A stretch of DNA of 61,131 bases, taken from positions 1 to 61,131 of the forward strand of contig NSLH01000016.1 in the NCBI GenBank assembly GCA_002763895.1. The letters are read 5' to 3'. Of this stretch, positions 9,165 to 18,346 are shown in pieces (within the stretch, counting starts at the first letter, position 1; the number at the start of each line of letters is the position of its first letter). The notes below the pieces were generated by a model. It was not told the DNA's origin and ran no database searches. It saw only the letters and a list, made by a program, of their open reading frames with translations. Made by a program: the position numbers and the translations under genes. The stretch comes from [Chlorobium] sp. 445 (lineage in GTDB: Bacteria > Bacteroidota > Chlorobiia > Chlorobiales > Thermochlorobacteraceae).

Positions 9165-10619
9165 TTAGTCTGCATCTATTTTCTCTATAAGTACTTTGCG
9201 CACCTCTTCAGGCACTGCGGTCAGAAACTTCAGCCCTGTTCTGCGCTCCAACTCCGCTACACTTACACGATACTTGCGCCAGTCATCATTGCGCACACCA
9301 TTGAGGTTTGGCATATCAACCGCAATTACCCTTGTGTCTTTGGTGATATCTTTCAAGCCCTGACCACGGTCTAAGACCACTACAATTTTCCATGTGCTCT
9401 TTGGTATGGCAACTTTGCCTTTTAGTCTTGGTGGATTTTTGTCGAACGTGCCCCCTGCGGTGATATACAGCTCCTTTTGCTGTTTAGCTAGTTTTTCACA
9501 GTAGAGTTCAAATGCGTTCCATACGCCTTGATTGAGGTCAGGCGTCTGAGGCAAAATGTTGGTAAGATAGAACGTGGCGTCGTTGTCTTCACGTGTGGCG
9601 GTGCGTTCCTGCGAACGGACGATATGTCCGCGGTCATAGCCACTGCCGGTATAATCTTGGTGCGTTACGCGGTAGAATCCTGTTGGGAGACTATTATCGG
9701 TGAGAAAGTTACCTTGAAAGCGTGGCACGGGTCCAAAACTTTCGGCATTGACATGCCAGCATGCCCAATTTGCGACATTCAGGTCACGGTTGTAGGAGAT
9801 AACATACTGTGGACGGCGAATAATATACTCGGGCGAGGCGCCCGTTGGCATGCCGAGCTCAATTTGTTTTTGAATGCGCGCCTCAACGCTTGCGGCTGCA
9901 GGTGCAGGTGGCGGTTCAGCTTTGGTTTGTGGCGCAGTGTTATCAAGTGGCGTGATAACAAAGTCATCGATATTTATACGCGATTTTTCCGAGAGTTCGG
10001 CGCGAATCTCAAAGCGTACCTTGCCACTGACATTGACCGCAAATGTCTCCGTCTGCAAGTCTTTCGCACTTGCCTGCACACTTGTGCCTACACGCCTCCA
10101 TGAATTGCCACTATTTGTCGAAAGCCAGAGCGACCACTTGCCTGCTTCATCATTACCATAGACGCCATGCTTGATTGACACACGGCTTGCACCGTTCGGA
10201 TAGTCAAAGAGCATGGTAAGTTTTGCCAGTCCTCTAAGCCTTGCAGCACTGTTGCCATTTTTGCGATCTCGCTCCTCGCTACCAATCAATGCCTCATCAA
10301 ACAGCCACTCACCTGTCTTCAGACGAACTGTCGCACTTTTATAGCTGCCCTTTGCGCCCATCTCAAAATCTTCCACCATGGGCTCTGCTTGCACAGGTTG
10401 CTTCGTAGTGCTTTCATTTAAACTTATTTTGTTTGTTTGCGTACTTTGAGAAGAGCTCTCGACGCGTGTTTGCTTTGTTACATTGGCTTTGCGTTCTGGA
10501 TCTGCTTGTCCTGATTTAGAGAAACAGCCTGCGCCGAATAGCGTGCCGAGCAGGATACCACTGACCAAAAGCACACTTTTTTTGCACAAACCTGTTTTGG
10601 AAGCGAGAAATGAAATCAT
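9165..10619 (-). CDS. Lipoprotein DNA/RNA non-specific endonuclease (beta-beta-alpha metal type)
   Basis: Probably an outer-membrane-anchored or surface nuclease. From ATG 10619 the 484-residue product has a signal peptide ending in the lipobox L-F-G-A-G-C; the longer form starting at 10733 would bury it. Residues about 25-80 are a Ser/Thr/Gln-rich linker. About 85-230 form a beta-rich domain of unknown role that resembles a carbohydrate-binding or jelly-roll fold. The nuclease domain follows with the catalytic D-R-G-H (in Y-D-R-G-H-I-V-R-S), the metal-binding Asn region T-N-I-L-P-Q, and N-x-x-x-W-x-x-x-E. Likely roles are nutrient scavenging from DNA or biofilm turnover. Confidence 0.88.
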   Translation of the reverse strand: MISFLASKTGLCKKSVLLVSGILLGTLFGAGCFSKSGQADPERKANVTKQTRVESSSQSTQTNKISLNESTTKQPVQAEPMVEDFEMGAKGSYKSATVRLKTGEWLFDEALIGSEERDRKNGNSAARLRGLAKLTMLFDYPNGASRVSIKHGVYGNDEAGKWSLWLSTNSGNSWRRVGTSVQASAKDLQTETFAVNVSGKVRFEIRAELSEKSRINIDDFVITPLDNTAPQTKAEPPPAPAAASVEARIQKQIELGMPTGASPEYIIRRPQYVISYNRDLNVANWACWHVNAESFGPVPRFQGNFLTDNSLPTGFYRVTHQDYTGSGYDRGHIVRSQERTATREDNDATFYLTNILPQTPDLNQGVWNAFELYCEKLAKQQKELYITAGGTFDKNPPRLKGKVAIPKSTWKIVVVLDRGQGLKDITKDTRVIAVDMPNLNGVRNDDWRKYRVSVAELERRTGLKFLTAVPEEVRKVLIEKIDAD

Positions 10620-10753
10620 AAATTCACGAGCTTTATTTGATGTTAAAAAGTTCGACCCGATGGGTTGCACGGGTGCGAGTAGTTTTTTCGGTTTTAGAGT
10701 TTTACCGCCTATACGGCGAACATCTGCTGTCAAAATAACGAACTTCTAAGTGA

Positions 10754-11833
10754 ATGTTGAAAAAGCTTCTGATAGGCATCAGTGTTCTTGGCGTTATTAG
10801 TCTACTTTTGTGGCTGCGTCTCAAGCCATCGACATCATCTTCCAGTCCTGTTGCACGCAGCACACCGGCGTCCATGGTTTTACCTGTGCAAGGCTATGTG
10901 GTGCAGAAGCGTAAAGTGGAAAATCGCGTGCTTTCGGCTGGTACACTTGTCGCCAGTGAAGAAGTTGAACTGCGCTCTGAGATCTCTGGCGTGATCACGA
11001 AGATTCTTTTTCAGGAGGGCACATTTGTTCGAAAAGGGACTCTGCTGGTTAAGATCAATGATGCGGAACTGCAAGCTCAGTTGCAACGCTCTCTTTCTCG
11101 CTTGAAACTTGCCACAACACGCGAAGAGCGTCAGCGCAAATTGTTAGCTGAAAAAGCTATCAGTCAAGAAGAGTATGACATCGCCTTCAATGAACTCAAC
11201 ACGCTGAAAGCTGAAGTCGAAATTATTCGTGCACAAATCGATAAGACTGAAATCCGTGCCCCCTTTGATGGCGTTGTGGGACTGCGTTATGTGAGTGTTG
11301 GCAGTTATATTTCACCTTCCACTCGCATTGCAAGCATTCAAAATTTGCGACCTTTGAAAATCGATTTTGCAATTCCCGAAAAATATGCCACCATGGTCCG
11401 CAAAGGCGATAAAGTCTTGTTCAACACTCAAAGTGTAAACCGCACGCTTGAAGGGGAGGTCTATGCTATTGAGCCAAAAATTGATCCCAACACACGCACC
11501 TTGCCTATTCGTGCGATTTATCCCAACCGTGATCTTCATGTTCTTCCCGGAGCATTTGCCGAAGTCGAACTTCTTATGCAGCAGGCTGAAGATGCGGTGA
11601 TGATTCCAAGTGAAGCGGTTATTGCGGAACTCAAAGGTCAAAAAGTCTTTGTCGCCAAGCAAGGTAAAGCGGAACCGAAGCCTGTGGAAATCGGCACACG
11701 CACAGACCGAGAAGTTCAAGTTCTCTCTGGGCTCTCCGATGGTGATACGGTCATTACGACTGGTATTTTGCAACTGCGTCCAGGCACGAGCGTGTATTTT
11801 ACAGACTTTCAATTAGGGACAGATTCCGATTGA
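10754..11833 (+). CDS. RND efflux periplasmic adaptor (membrane fusion protein)
   Basis: 359-residue HlyD/AcrA-family adaptor linking the inner-membrane pump at 11908 to an outer-membrane channel. An N-terminal membrane anchor (residues 4-22) is followed by a lipoyl half-motif, a coiled-coil hairpin (about 105-165), the second lipoyl half with I-R-A-P-F-D-G-V-V-G, a beta barrel with D-P-N-T-R-T-L-P-I-R, and a membrane-proximal domain. No TolC-type gene is next to it. It leads the two-gene operon. Confidence 0.93.
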   Translation: MLKKLLIGISVLGVISLLLWLRLKPSTSSSSPVARSTPASMVLPVQGYVVQKRKVENRVLSAGTLVASEEVELRSEISGVITKILFQEGTFVRKGTLLVKINDAELQAQLQRSLSRLKLATTREERQRKLLAEKAISQEEYDIAFNELNTLKAEVEIIRAQIDKTEIRAPFDGVVGLRYVSVGSYISPSTRIASIQNLRPLKIDFAIPEKYATMVRKGDKVLFNTQSVNRTLEGEVYAIEPKIDPNTRTLPIRAIYPNRDLHVLPGAFAEVELLMQQAEDAVMIPSEAVIAELKGQKVFVAKQGKAEPKPVEIGTRTDREVQVLSGLSDGDTVITTGILQLRPGTSVYFTDFQLGTDSD

Positions 11834-11907
11834 AAGCGCAACGCTGCAATGTTCTTTTTTTGTTTTGGCTATTGAAGCTCTCTTGATTCACTCTAATACC
11901 TGTCGAC

Positions 11908-14900
11908 ATGAGTCTTTCAGCTACTTGCATTCGTCGTCCTGTCTTAGCTATTGTCCTATCGCTTATCATTGTTTTGCTGGGAGCGACTGGATTTCTCTTT
12001 CTTGGTGTTCGCGAGTATCCTGCTGTAGACCCGCCGATTATCACGGTGAGCACCAGTTATGTTGGTGCAAATGCTAGTATTGTTGAATCGCAGATCACTG
12101 AACCGCTTGAAGAATCAATCAACGGTGCACAAGGTATTCGCACGATTACCTCCACCAGTGCGGATGGCAGCAGTACCATTACTGTTGAGTTCAATCTTGA
12201 TGTCAGTTTGGAAGATGCGGCAAACGATGTACGCGATAGAGTTTCGCGCGCCGTGCGCTTACTTCCTCCCGACTGCGACCCGCCTGTTGTTACGAAAGCC
12301 GATGCGAATGCTGACCCAATTATGGGTATTGCGGTTCAATCCGATACGCGCAACATTTTGGAAGTCTCTGACATTGCACGTAACATCATCAAAGAACGCT
12401 TACAGACGATCAACGGCGTCAGTGAAGTGATGATTTGGGGCGAAAAGCGCTACTCCATGCGCCTCTGGATGGATCCTGCTAAACTTGCAGCTTATGCTCT
12501 GACCCCCCTCGATGTGCGTGCTGCCCTGAATGCTGAAAATGTTGAACTACCTTCAGGCAGGATAGAAGGCAACACCACAGAACTTAGCATTCGCACCATT
12601 GGACGACTTCAAACTCCTAACGATTTCAACGAGCTAATTATCAAGCAAGTTGAAGGAAGAACGATTCGCTTCAAAGATATTGGATATGCCGAACTTGCTC
12701 CCGAAAATGAGCGCTCTCGCCTCAAACGCGATGGCATCCCGATGGTTGTGGTTGTGCTTGTCCCGCAACCCGGCGCCAACAACATCTCTATTGCCGATGA
12801 AGCTGTTAAGCGACTTGAAGCTATCAAAAAAGAATTGCCCGATGACATTCAGCTTAAAATCAGTTTTGATTCGACCCAATTCATTCGCGCTTCTATTCGA
12901 GAAGTTATTGAGACGATTTTTATTGCCTTTGGACTTGTTGTCCTTATCATTTTCATTTTTCTGCGCAATTGGCGCTCCACGCTTATTCCTGTCATTGCCA
13001 TTCCAATTTCGCTCATCGGCGCATTCTTTATCATGTATCTGCTGAATTTTTCGATCAATGTGCTGACGCTTTTGGCAATCGTTTTAGCGATTGGTCTCGT
13101 GGTCGATGATGCGATTATCGTCTTAGAGAACATCTATGCCAAAGTTGAGCAGGGCATGTCGCCCATTCAAGCGGCACTTAAAGGTTCATCGGAAATCTTT
13201 TTTGCTGTAATCTCAACGACGATTGTTCTGGCTGCGGTATTTTTGCCGGTCATCTTTCTTCAAGGCTTGACGGGTCGATTGTTTCGAGAATTTGGTCTAG
13301 TTATTGCTGGTTCAGTCATTATCTCTGCATTTGTTGCTCTCACGCTAACGCCGATGCTCAGTAGCCGTCTGCTCAAGAAAAGTGAGCATAGCAAGTTCTA
13401 TAACCTGCTTGAACCGTTCTTTTCTTCACTCACGGAACGCTATCGGCGTTCTCTTGCTTGGTTTTTACAGCATCGTTGGGCTGGTCTGTGCATTGCAGTG
13501 CTGGCGTTTGCACTCATCGTGCTGTTTGGCTCTGTGCTCAAATCTGAACTTGCTCCACTCGAAGATCGTAGTTCCATTCGAATGTCAGTTACTGCGCCTG
13601 AAGGCACTTCATTTGAGTATATGAACGCTTTCATGGATCTGCTCTATGAGGGCATTCATCAGGAAGTCGGTGATGAGTCGGAAGGCATTATTGTGGTTAC
13701 GGCATCTGGGAGAAGTTCGGCAGCAGTCAACAGCGGTTTTGTGCGTGTGATTTTGAAAACGCCTGAAGAGCGTGCGCGGACTCAACAAGAGATAGCCGAC
13801 AAGCTGCAAAGCCTTGTAAATAAATACACGATTGGGCGCACCTTTGTTTTGCAAGAGCAATCCATTGGTGGCGGCATTGGACGCGCAGGGCTGCCAGTAC
13901 AGTATGTGCTTCAAGCGCCAACGATTGAGAAAATCAAGGACTTTCTTCCGAAATTTTTAGATGAAGCGCGCAAGCGTCCTGAATTCGGCGGCGTTGTCGA
14001 TGTCAATCTCAAATTCAATAAGCCAGAGCTTCAAGTCTTGATCAACCGTGAAAAAGCACGGATCTTAGGGGTGTCAGTCGGTGATGTTGCCCAGACTCTG
14101 CAATCTGCATTCAGTGGGCAACGCTTTGGATATTTCATCTTCAATGGCAAGCAGTACCAAGTTATCGGACAACTCTCCCGTGCCCGCCGTGATGAGCCGA
14201 TTGACCTCAAATCACTTTATGTCAAAAACCGCAACGGCGACATGATTCAGCTCGACAATGTGGTTACACTTGTCGAAGACTCCAGTCCACCGCAGCTCTA
14301 TCGCTACAATCGCTATGTTTCTGCCACCGTCTCTGCCGGGCTTGCCAAAGGCTACACGCTAAGCGATGGGATTGCTGCTATGGATGCTATTGCGCAACGC
14401 GTTCTCGATGAATCATTTAGCACATCACTTGCTGGTGTCTCAAAAGATTATGCAGAAAGTTCCTCAAGCCTTTTCTTTGCTTTCGCCCTTGCGCTTTTAC
14501 TCATCTACCTTATTCTTGCTGCTCAGTTCGAGAGTTTTCGTGATCCTTTTATCATTCTTCTTACCGTACCGCTTGCACTCTTAGGCGCATTGCTTTCGCT
14601 GTGGTACTTCAATCAAACGCTCAACATTTTCAGCCAAATTGGCATTATCATGCTCATTGGCTTGGTTACAAAGAACGGGATTTTGATTGTGGAGTTTGCT
14701 AACCAACGCTGCCTCTCTGGTTTGGATCAACTTGAAGCACTTCAAGATGCGGCTGTGGCACGCTTTCGTCCAATTCTGATGACTAGCCTTTCTACGATTT
14801 TAGGATTTTTGCCGATTGCTCTTGCGCTTGGTGCTGGCGCCGAAAGCCGTGTGTCCATGGGCATTGCGGTCGTGGGCGGGATGCTTATCTCCACTTTGCT

Positions 14901-15021
14901 CACGCTTTATGTTGTGCCCACCATGTATTGCTACCTTGCCAAACCCAAAACCGCATCAGCTTTGCAAGACGAATACTCAGAGCCACTTATCGCTCAAAAA
15001 GACCCTGCAAGTGTTGTTTGA
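11908..15021 (+). CDS. RND-family efflux pump permease (AcrB/MexB-like)
   Basis: 1037-residue proton-driven inner-membrane pump of the HAE1 type. It begins with the usual S-x-x-x-I-R-R-P-V-L, has a first periplasmic domain (about 35-330), the proton-relay helix with V-V-D-D-A-I-I-V-L-E-N (D-D pair at about residues 395-410), a second large periplasmic domain (about 560-860), and twelve membrane helices. It follows the adaptor gene by 74 bases and is closed by a terminator at 15062-15089. Length and motifs are intact. Substrates cannot be told from sequence. Confidence 0.95.
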   Translation: MSLSATCIRRPVLAIVLSLIIVLLGATGFLFLGVREYPAVDPPIITVSTSYVGANASIVESQITEPLEESINGAQGIRTITSTSADGSSTITVEFNLDVSLEDAANDVRDRVSRAVRLLPPDCDPPVVTKADANADPIMGIAVQSDTRNILEVSDIARNIIKERLQTINGVSEVMIWGEKRYSMRLWMDPAKLAAYALTPLDVRAALNAENVELPSGRIEGNTTELSIRTIGRLQTPNDFNELIIKQVEGRTIRFKDIGYAELAPENERSRLKRDGIPMVVVVLVPQPGANNISIADEAVKRLEAIKKELPDDIQLKISFDSTQFIRASIREVIETIFIAFGLVVLIIFIFLRNWRSTLIPVIAIPISLIGAFFIMYLLNFSINVLTLLAIVLAIGLVVDDAIIVLENIYAKVEQGMSPIQAALKGSSEIFFAVISTTIVLAAVFLPVIFLQGLTGRLFREFGLVIAGSVIISAFVALTLTPMLSSRLLKKSEHSKFYNLLEPFFSSLTERYRRSLAWFLQHRWAGLCIAVLAFALIVLFGSVLKSELAPLEDRSSIRMSVTAPEGTSFEYMNAFMDLLYEGIHQEVGDESEGIIVVTASGRSSAAVNSGFVRVILKTPEERARTQQEIADKLQSLVNKYTIGRTFVLQEQSIGGGIGRAGLPVQYVLQAPTIEKIKDFLPKFLDEARKRPEFGGVVDVNLKFNKPELQVLINREKARILGVSVGDVAQTLQSAFSGQRFGYFIFNGKQYQVIGQLSRARRDEPIDLKSLYVKNRNGDMIQLDNVVTLVEDSSPPQLYRYNRYVSATVSAGLAKGYTLSDGIAAMDAIAQRVLDESFSTSLAGVSKDYAESSSSLFFAFALALLLIYLILAAQFESFRDPFIILLTVPLALLGALLSLWYFNQTLNIFSQIGIIMLIGLVTKNGILIVEFANQRCLSGLDQLEALQDAAVARFRPILMTSLSTILGFLPIALALGAGAESRVSMGIAVVGGMLISTLLTLYVVPTMYCYLAKPKTASALQDEYSEPLIAQKDPASVV

Positions 15022-15061
15022 GAACAGGGCTCCCGACTTCAAACATTCTTCAAAAATTAAA

Positions 15062-15089
15062 GGGCAGAGCGAGCACTCTGCCCATTTTT
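15062..15089 (+). terminator. Intrinsic terminator of the RND operon
   Basis: GGGCAGAG (15062-15069), a six-base loop, CTCTGCCC (15076-15083), then ATTTTT. It lies 41 bases after the permease stop. Confidence 0.85.
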
Positions 15090-15135
15090 GCTTCTGCTTT
15101 TACAGATGCGCTCTTTGCGCCACGAGCTATCCAAC

Positions 15136-17235
15136 TTATGGACGTGCCGGTCGTTCTTCTTTCGGTTGCACTGTGGCGGGTTTCGCTTTGGCGCGTTCCC
15201 ATGTGTTATCGCTGCGGTCTATGTCAGCGTAGACTTCTCTTGGGTCTAAGACAACTTTATCGATTTCCTTATTGCTGAAAAAGCCCTTGATAAACTGCGT
15301 TTCATCTTTGCGCCAGATGTCAATTGGCAGTTTCATGGTCTCTTTCGTGCCATCGGTGTAGGTAATTTCCATTTCCAGCGGCAGCACAAGCCCACCTTTG
15401 TTTTTTACCTTGATGCGATAGTAGTACTTCCCTTTCGTTGCTGCACTTCCCATCAGCAATGAATCTGCCAGCTGCTGTTCGACTTCTGCAATCGCTTGGT
15501 CATTGTAGTGCGTGGTGTAGAACCAGCCACGCCAGAACCACGAGAGGTCTTCGCCGACCGCATTGTTCATGATGCGGAAAAAGTCGTGCGGTTGTGGGTG
15601 CTTAAACGCCCAAGTTTGTGCATACTCTCGGAAAGCATCGTCAAAGACCTGCGGGGTGAGGATATTTTCGCGTAGCATGACTAAGCCAGCTGCAGGTTTA
15701 GCGTAGGCATTGTTGCCATAGGTGCCATCGGGGACGATGTCGGAGTGCGACATAATCGGAACTTGATTGGGATCACGCATGTACTGCACGATATATTTAG
15801 CAGGACCGCGCCGTGCGGGGAAAAGCGGATTCCAGTCCAAGCAGGCATAGTATTCGAGGAAAGTGTTCAAGCCTTCATCGAGCCAGCCGTATTTGCGTTC
15901 ATCTGTAGCCACAATCATCGGGAACCAGTTGTGCCCAACTTCGTGAATTGTTACTGCAACCAAGGCATTTTCGAGCTGTTCGGTGTAGGAGCCATCGGGT
16001 GCTGGACGTGCCCCACAGAAGCAAATCATCGGATATTCCATTCCAAAGACAGGTCCATGCACATTGACAGCTTTAGGGTAGGGATACTGAAACGCCATGC
16101 GTCCATATGTTTTCATAGTTTGGATAATGGCTTTTGTGGAGACTTTATCCCAGAGTGGCATGGCATCGCGTGGGTAGAGTGAATGGCATTCAATGACTCT
16201 ATCATTTGGTCCATACTTGAAGCCTGCTGCATCCCACACATAAGTTTTTGAGGAGACCCATGCAAAGTCACGTACATTTTCAGCTTTGAATTTCCATGTC
16301 AGTGTGCCGCTTTGTTTCGGTCGTGATTCAGGTTTCATTACTTCTTCAGGTCTGATGATAAAGCGCGGGGTCTCGGATTGAAAGGCTTCTTTGAGCCGTC
16401 GCTGCTGCTCGGCTGTGAGTACTTCATTAGGATTCTGCAACACACCCGTCGCTTGCACAATGTGATTCCACGGCACCGTGATTTCTACGTTGTAATTGCC
16501 AAAATTCAGATAAAACTCACCTGTGCCAAGGTATTGGTCAGTTTGCCAGCCATTGACATCATCGTAGACGCATAGCCGTGGAAACCACTGCGCAATTTCA
16601 TAGAGCCAGCCGTCGCGTACCAATTCTTTTGCGCCACGACCGTTGTCAGGCACTCTAAATGACCAATCAATTTCCAACTGCACTTTTTCTTTTGACTTGA
16701 GCGGTTGCAGCAGATTAACACGCATGACTGTGCCATTGATGTAGGTCTTGGCATCGACGAGTTTGCCTTTAGCATCGACGAGTTGAACACGCGCAAGATT
16801 GAACCCGCCGTCGAAATTATCGAGCCCGACAAATCGGCGGAATTGTTCGCTGATTTTTGGCGGTAAAGCCGGGCGTGATTTATAAGTACGGCTATGCTCA
16901 ATAGAGTTCAAATTCTGGTCAAGTTGCAGCCAGAGGTATGTTAATTCATCAGGTGAGTTGTTGTAGTAGGTAATGCGTTCAGAGCCGATGACTTTGTGCT
17001 CGAGCGTATCGAGCGAGGTTTTGATGTCATAGTCGACGCGCTGTTGCCAATAGCGGTATCCGGGTTTTCCACTTGCACTGCGGTATTCGTTTGGCGTTGG
17101 CGCATCTTCAAGCGGGCGGAATATGGAGCGATTGACGCGTGCGCTATCTTCAATGCGAGCCCATCTTTGGGCACTTGCGCTTGATGTTAGCACAGATAGG
17201 GAGAGAACGATTAGAATAACTCGTTTGATATTCAT
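15136..17235 (-). CDS. M1-family metallopeptidase, exported
   Basis: 699-residue zinc aminopeptidase-type protein with a signal peptide (cleavage near S-A-S-A-Q). The catalytic set is complete: H-E-V-G-H, 18 residues, then E in L-D-E-G-L, and an F-G-M-E-Y-P block in place of the G-A-M-E-N exopeptidase motif, a change common in Bacteroidota M1 proteins of this size. The N-terminal beta domain spans about 40-330, the catalytic domain about 340-570, and a C-terminal domain with a basic, Pro-rich tail follows. It stands alone, convergent with the RND operon. Confidence 0.9.
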   Translation of the reverse strand: MNIKRVILIVLSLSVLTSSASAQRWARIEDSARVNRSIFRPLEDAPTPNEYRSASGKPGYRYWQQRVDYDIKTSLDTLEHKVIGSERITYYNNSPDELTYLWLQLDQNLNSIEHSRTYKSRPALPPKISEQFRRFVGLDNFDGGFNLARVQLVDAKGKLVDAKTYINGTVMRVNLLQPLKSKEKVQLEIDWSFRVPDNGRGAKELVRDGWLYEIAQWFPRLCVYDDVNGWQTDQYLGTGEFYLNFGNYNVEITVPWNHIVQATGVLQNPNEVLTAEQQRRLKEAFQSETPRFIIRPEEVMKPESRPKQSGTLTWKFKAENVRDFAWVSSKTYVWDAAGFKYGPNDRVIECHSLYPRDAMPLWDKVSTKAIIQTMKTYGRMAFQYPYPKAVNVHGPVFGMEYPMICFCGARPAPDGSYTEQLENALVAVTIHEVGHNWFPMIVATDERKYGWLDEGLNTFLEYYACLDWNPLFPARRGPAKYIVQYMRDPNQVPIMSHSDIVPDGTYGNNAYAKPAAGLVMLRENILTPQVFDDAFREYAQTWAFKHPQPHDFFRIMNNAVGEDLSWFWRGWFYTTHYNDQAIAEVEQQLADSLLMGSAATKGKYYYRIKVKNKGGLVLPLEMEITYTDGTKETMKLPIDIWRKDETQFIKGFFSNKEIDKVVLDPREVYADIDRSDNTWERAKAKPATVQPKEERPARP

Positions 17236-17309
17236 TTCATTCAGTTTTGTGATATTTAAGGTTTGGTTTATAAATGAAGTATAGCAAATTCTATGGAATC
17301 TTCACTTGC

Positions 17310-17339
17310 TTGCAAAAGCACGCCGAAAATGTATATTTG
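17310..17339 (+). promoter_or_regulatory. Probable promoter of rpmE (Bacteroidota-type)
   Basis: TTG at 17310-17312, 19 bases, then TATATTTG at 17332-17339, identical in its -7 box to the rplU promoter. Confidence 0.65.
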
Positions 17340-17376
17340 CAGTCTGAAAACTAAACTTTGAACGCACACCAACTCC

Positions 17377-17598
17377 ATGAAAGAGGGTATTCATCCAAAT
17401 TATGTGCGCTGTGAGGTGATTTGCGCCAACTGTGGCAATCATTTCGTTACGCGCTCTACGCAAAGTACCATTAAGGTCGATATCTGCAATAATTGTCATC
17501 CTTACTATACAGGTCGCCAAGTGCTTGTTGATACGGCTGGTCGTGTCGAACGCTTCAACAAGCGCTTTGCAAAAAAGACTGAACCAGCAAAAGCGTAA
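17377..17598 (+). CDS. rpmE: 50S ribosomal protein L31, zinc-binding form
   Basis: 73 residues, with M-K-x-x-I-H-P-N-Y at the start. It carries the zinc-type cysteines ([10 protein letters not shown] and I-C-N-N-C-H-P), so this is the C+ form. A terminator follows at 17620-17665. Confidence 0.95.
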   Translation: MKEGIHPNYVRCEVICANCGNHFVTRSTQSTIKVDICNNCHPYYTGRQVLVDTAGRVERFNKRFAKKTEPAKA

Positions 17599-17619
17599 TC
17601 TGATGACAATTCAGAGAAT

Positions 17620-17665
17620 GCTCAAATGCTTACTTCCCTCAAGAGTCGGCGTTTGAGCGTTTTTC
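17620..17665 (+). terminator. Intrinsic terminator after rpmE
   Basis: GCTCAAATGC (17620-17629) pairs with GCGTTTGAGC (17649-17658) with one wobble; a T-rich run (GTTTTTCTTTTT) follows. The loop is 19 bases. Confidence 0.65.
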
Positions 17666-17706
17666 TTTTTGTAAATTTCAGCTCTACAAACCTGTAACGC
17701 TTGTAT

Positions 17707-18270
17707 ATGAGTTCGACCAAAGAGATTTTAAGTTCAGCCGAGCAGCGAATGAAGAAGTCGCTGGAGGCACTTCAACATGAGCTTGCCTCGATTCGCACTG
17801 GCAAAGCTACAACGGCACTACTCGACGGTATCAAAGTCGAAGCCTATGGGCAACTCTCGCCACTCAAGCAAGTTGCCAATGTCTCTGTGGTTGATACCAA
17901 GACGCTCTCTGTTCAAGTCTGGGACCGTTCGCTTGCTCCTGTCGTTGAGAAAGCGATTCGAGACGCTGGCATGGGACTCAATCCTACCGCAGACGGTCAA
18001 TCTATCCGAGTCCCTATTCCACCGCTCAGTGAAGAACGACGCAAGGAATATGTCAAACTGGTTCGTAAAATTGCAGAAGAAAGCAAAGTTGCGCTGCGCA
18101 ATGTGCGCCGTGACGCAATTCATGCTATAGAGAAAGCTGAAAAAGACAAGCTCATCACGGAGGACGACAAAAATCGTGGCAAAAAAGATGCCGATGCACT
18201 CATACAAAAATTTGAGCGGCTGATCGACGAATCTGTCTCTAAGAAGGAAAAAGAGATTATGGAGGTTTAG
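17707..18270 (+). CDS. frr: Ribosome recycling factor
   Basis: 187-residue factor that splits post-termination ribosomes with EF-G. It shows S-I-R-T-G-K-A near the start, V-V-D-T-K-T-L, and the K-x-x-R-x-V-R-R-D-A helix. ATG 17707 fits the family start; a TTG at 17701 would add two residues. It is followed closely by the fused kinase-like gene at 18347. Confidence 0.96.
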   Translation: MSSTKEILSSAEQRMKKSLEALQHELASIRTGKATTALLDGIKVEAYGQLSPLKQVANVSVVDTKTLSVQVWDRSLAPVVEKAIRDAGMGLNPTADGQSIRVPIPPLSEERRKEYVKLVRKIAEESKVALRNVRRDAIHAIEKAEKDKLITEDDKNRGKKDADALIQKFERLIDESVSKKEKEIMEV

Positions 18271-18346
18271 CTTGCTTGCGCTGCTGCAGTTTCAACCTTG
18301 CGCGCCTGCAGCCACAACTTTATTCTCTAACTCAAACCTAGATTCT

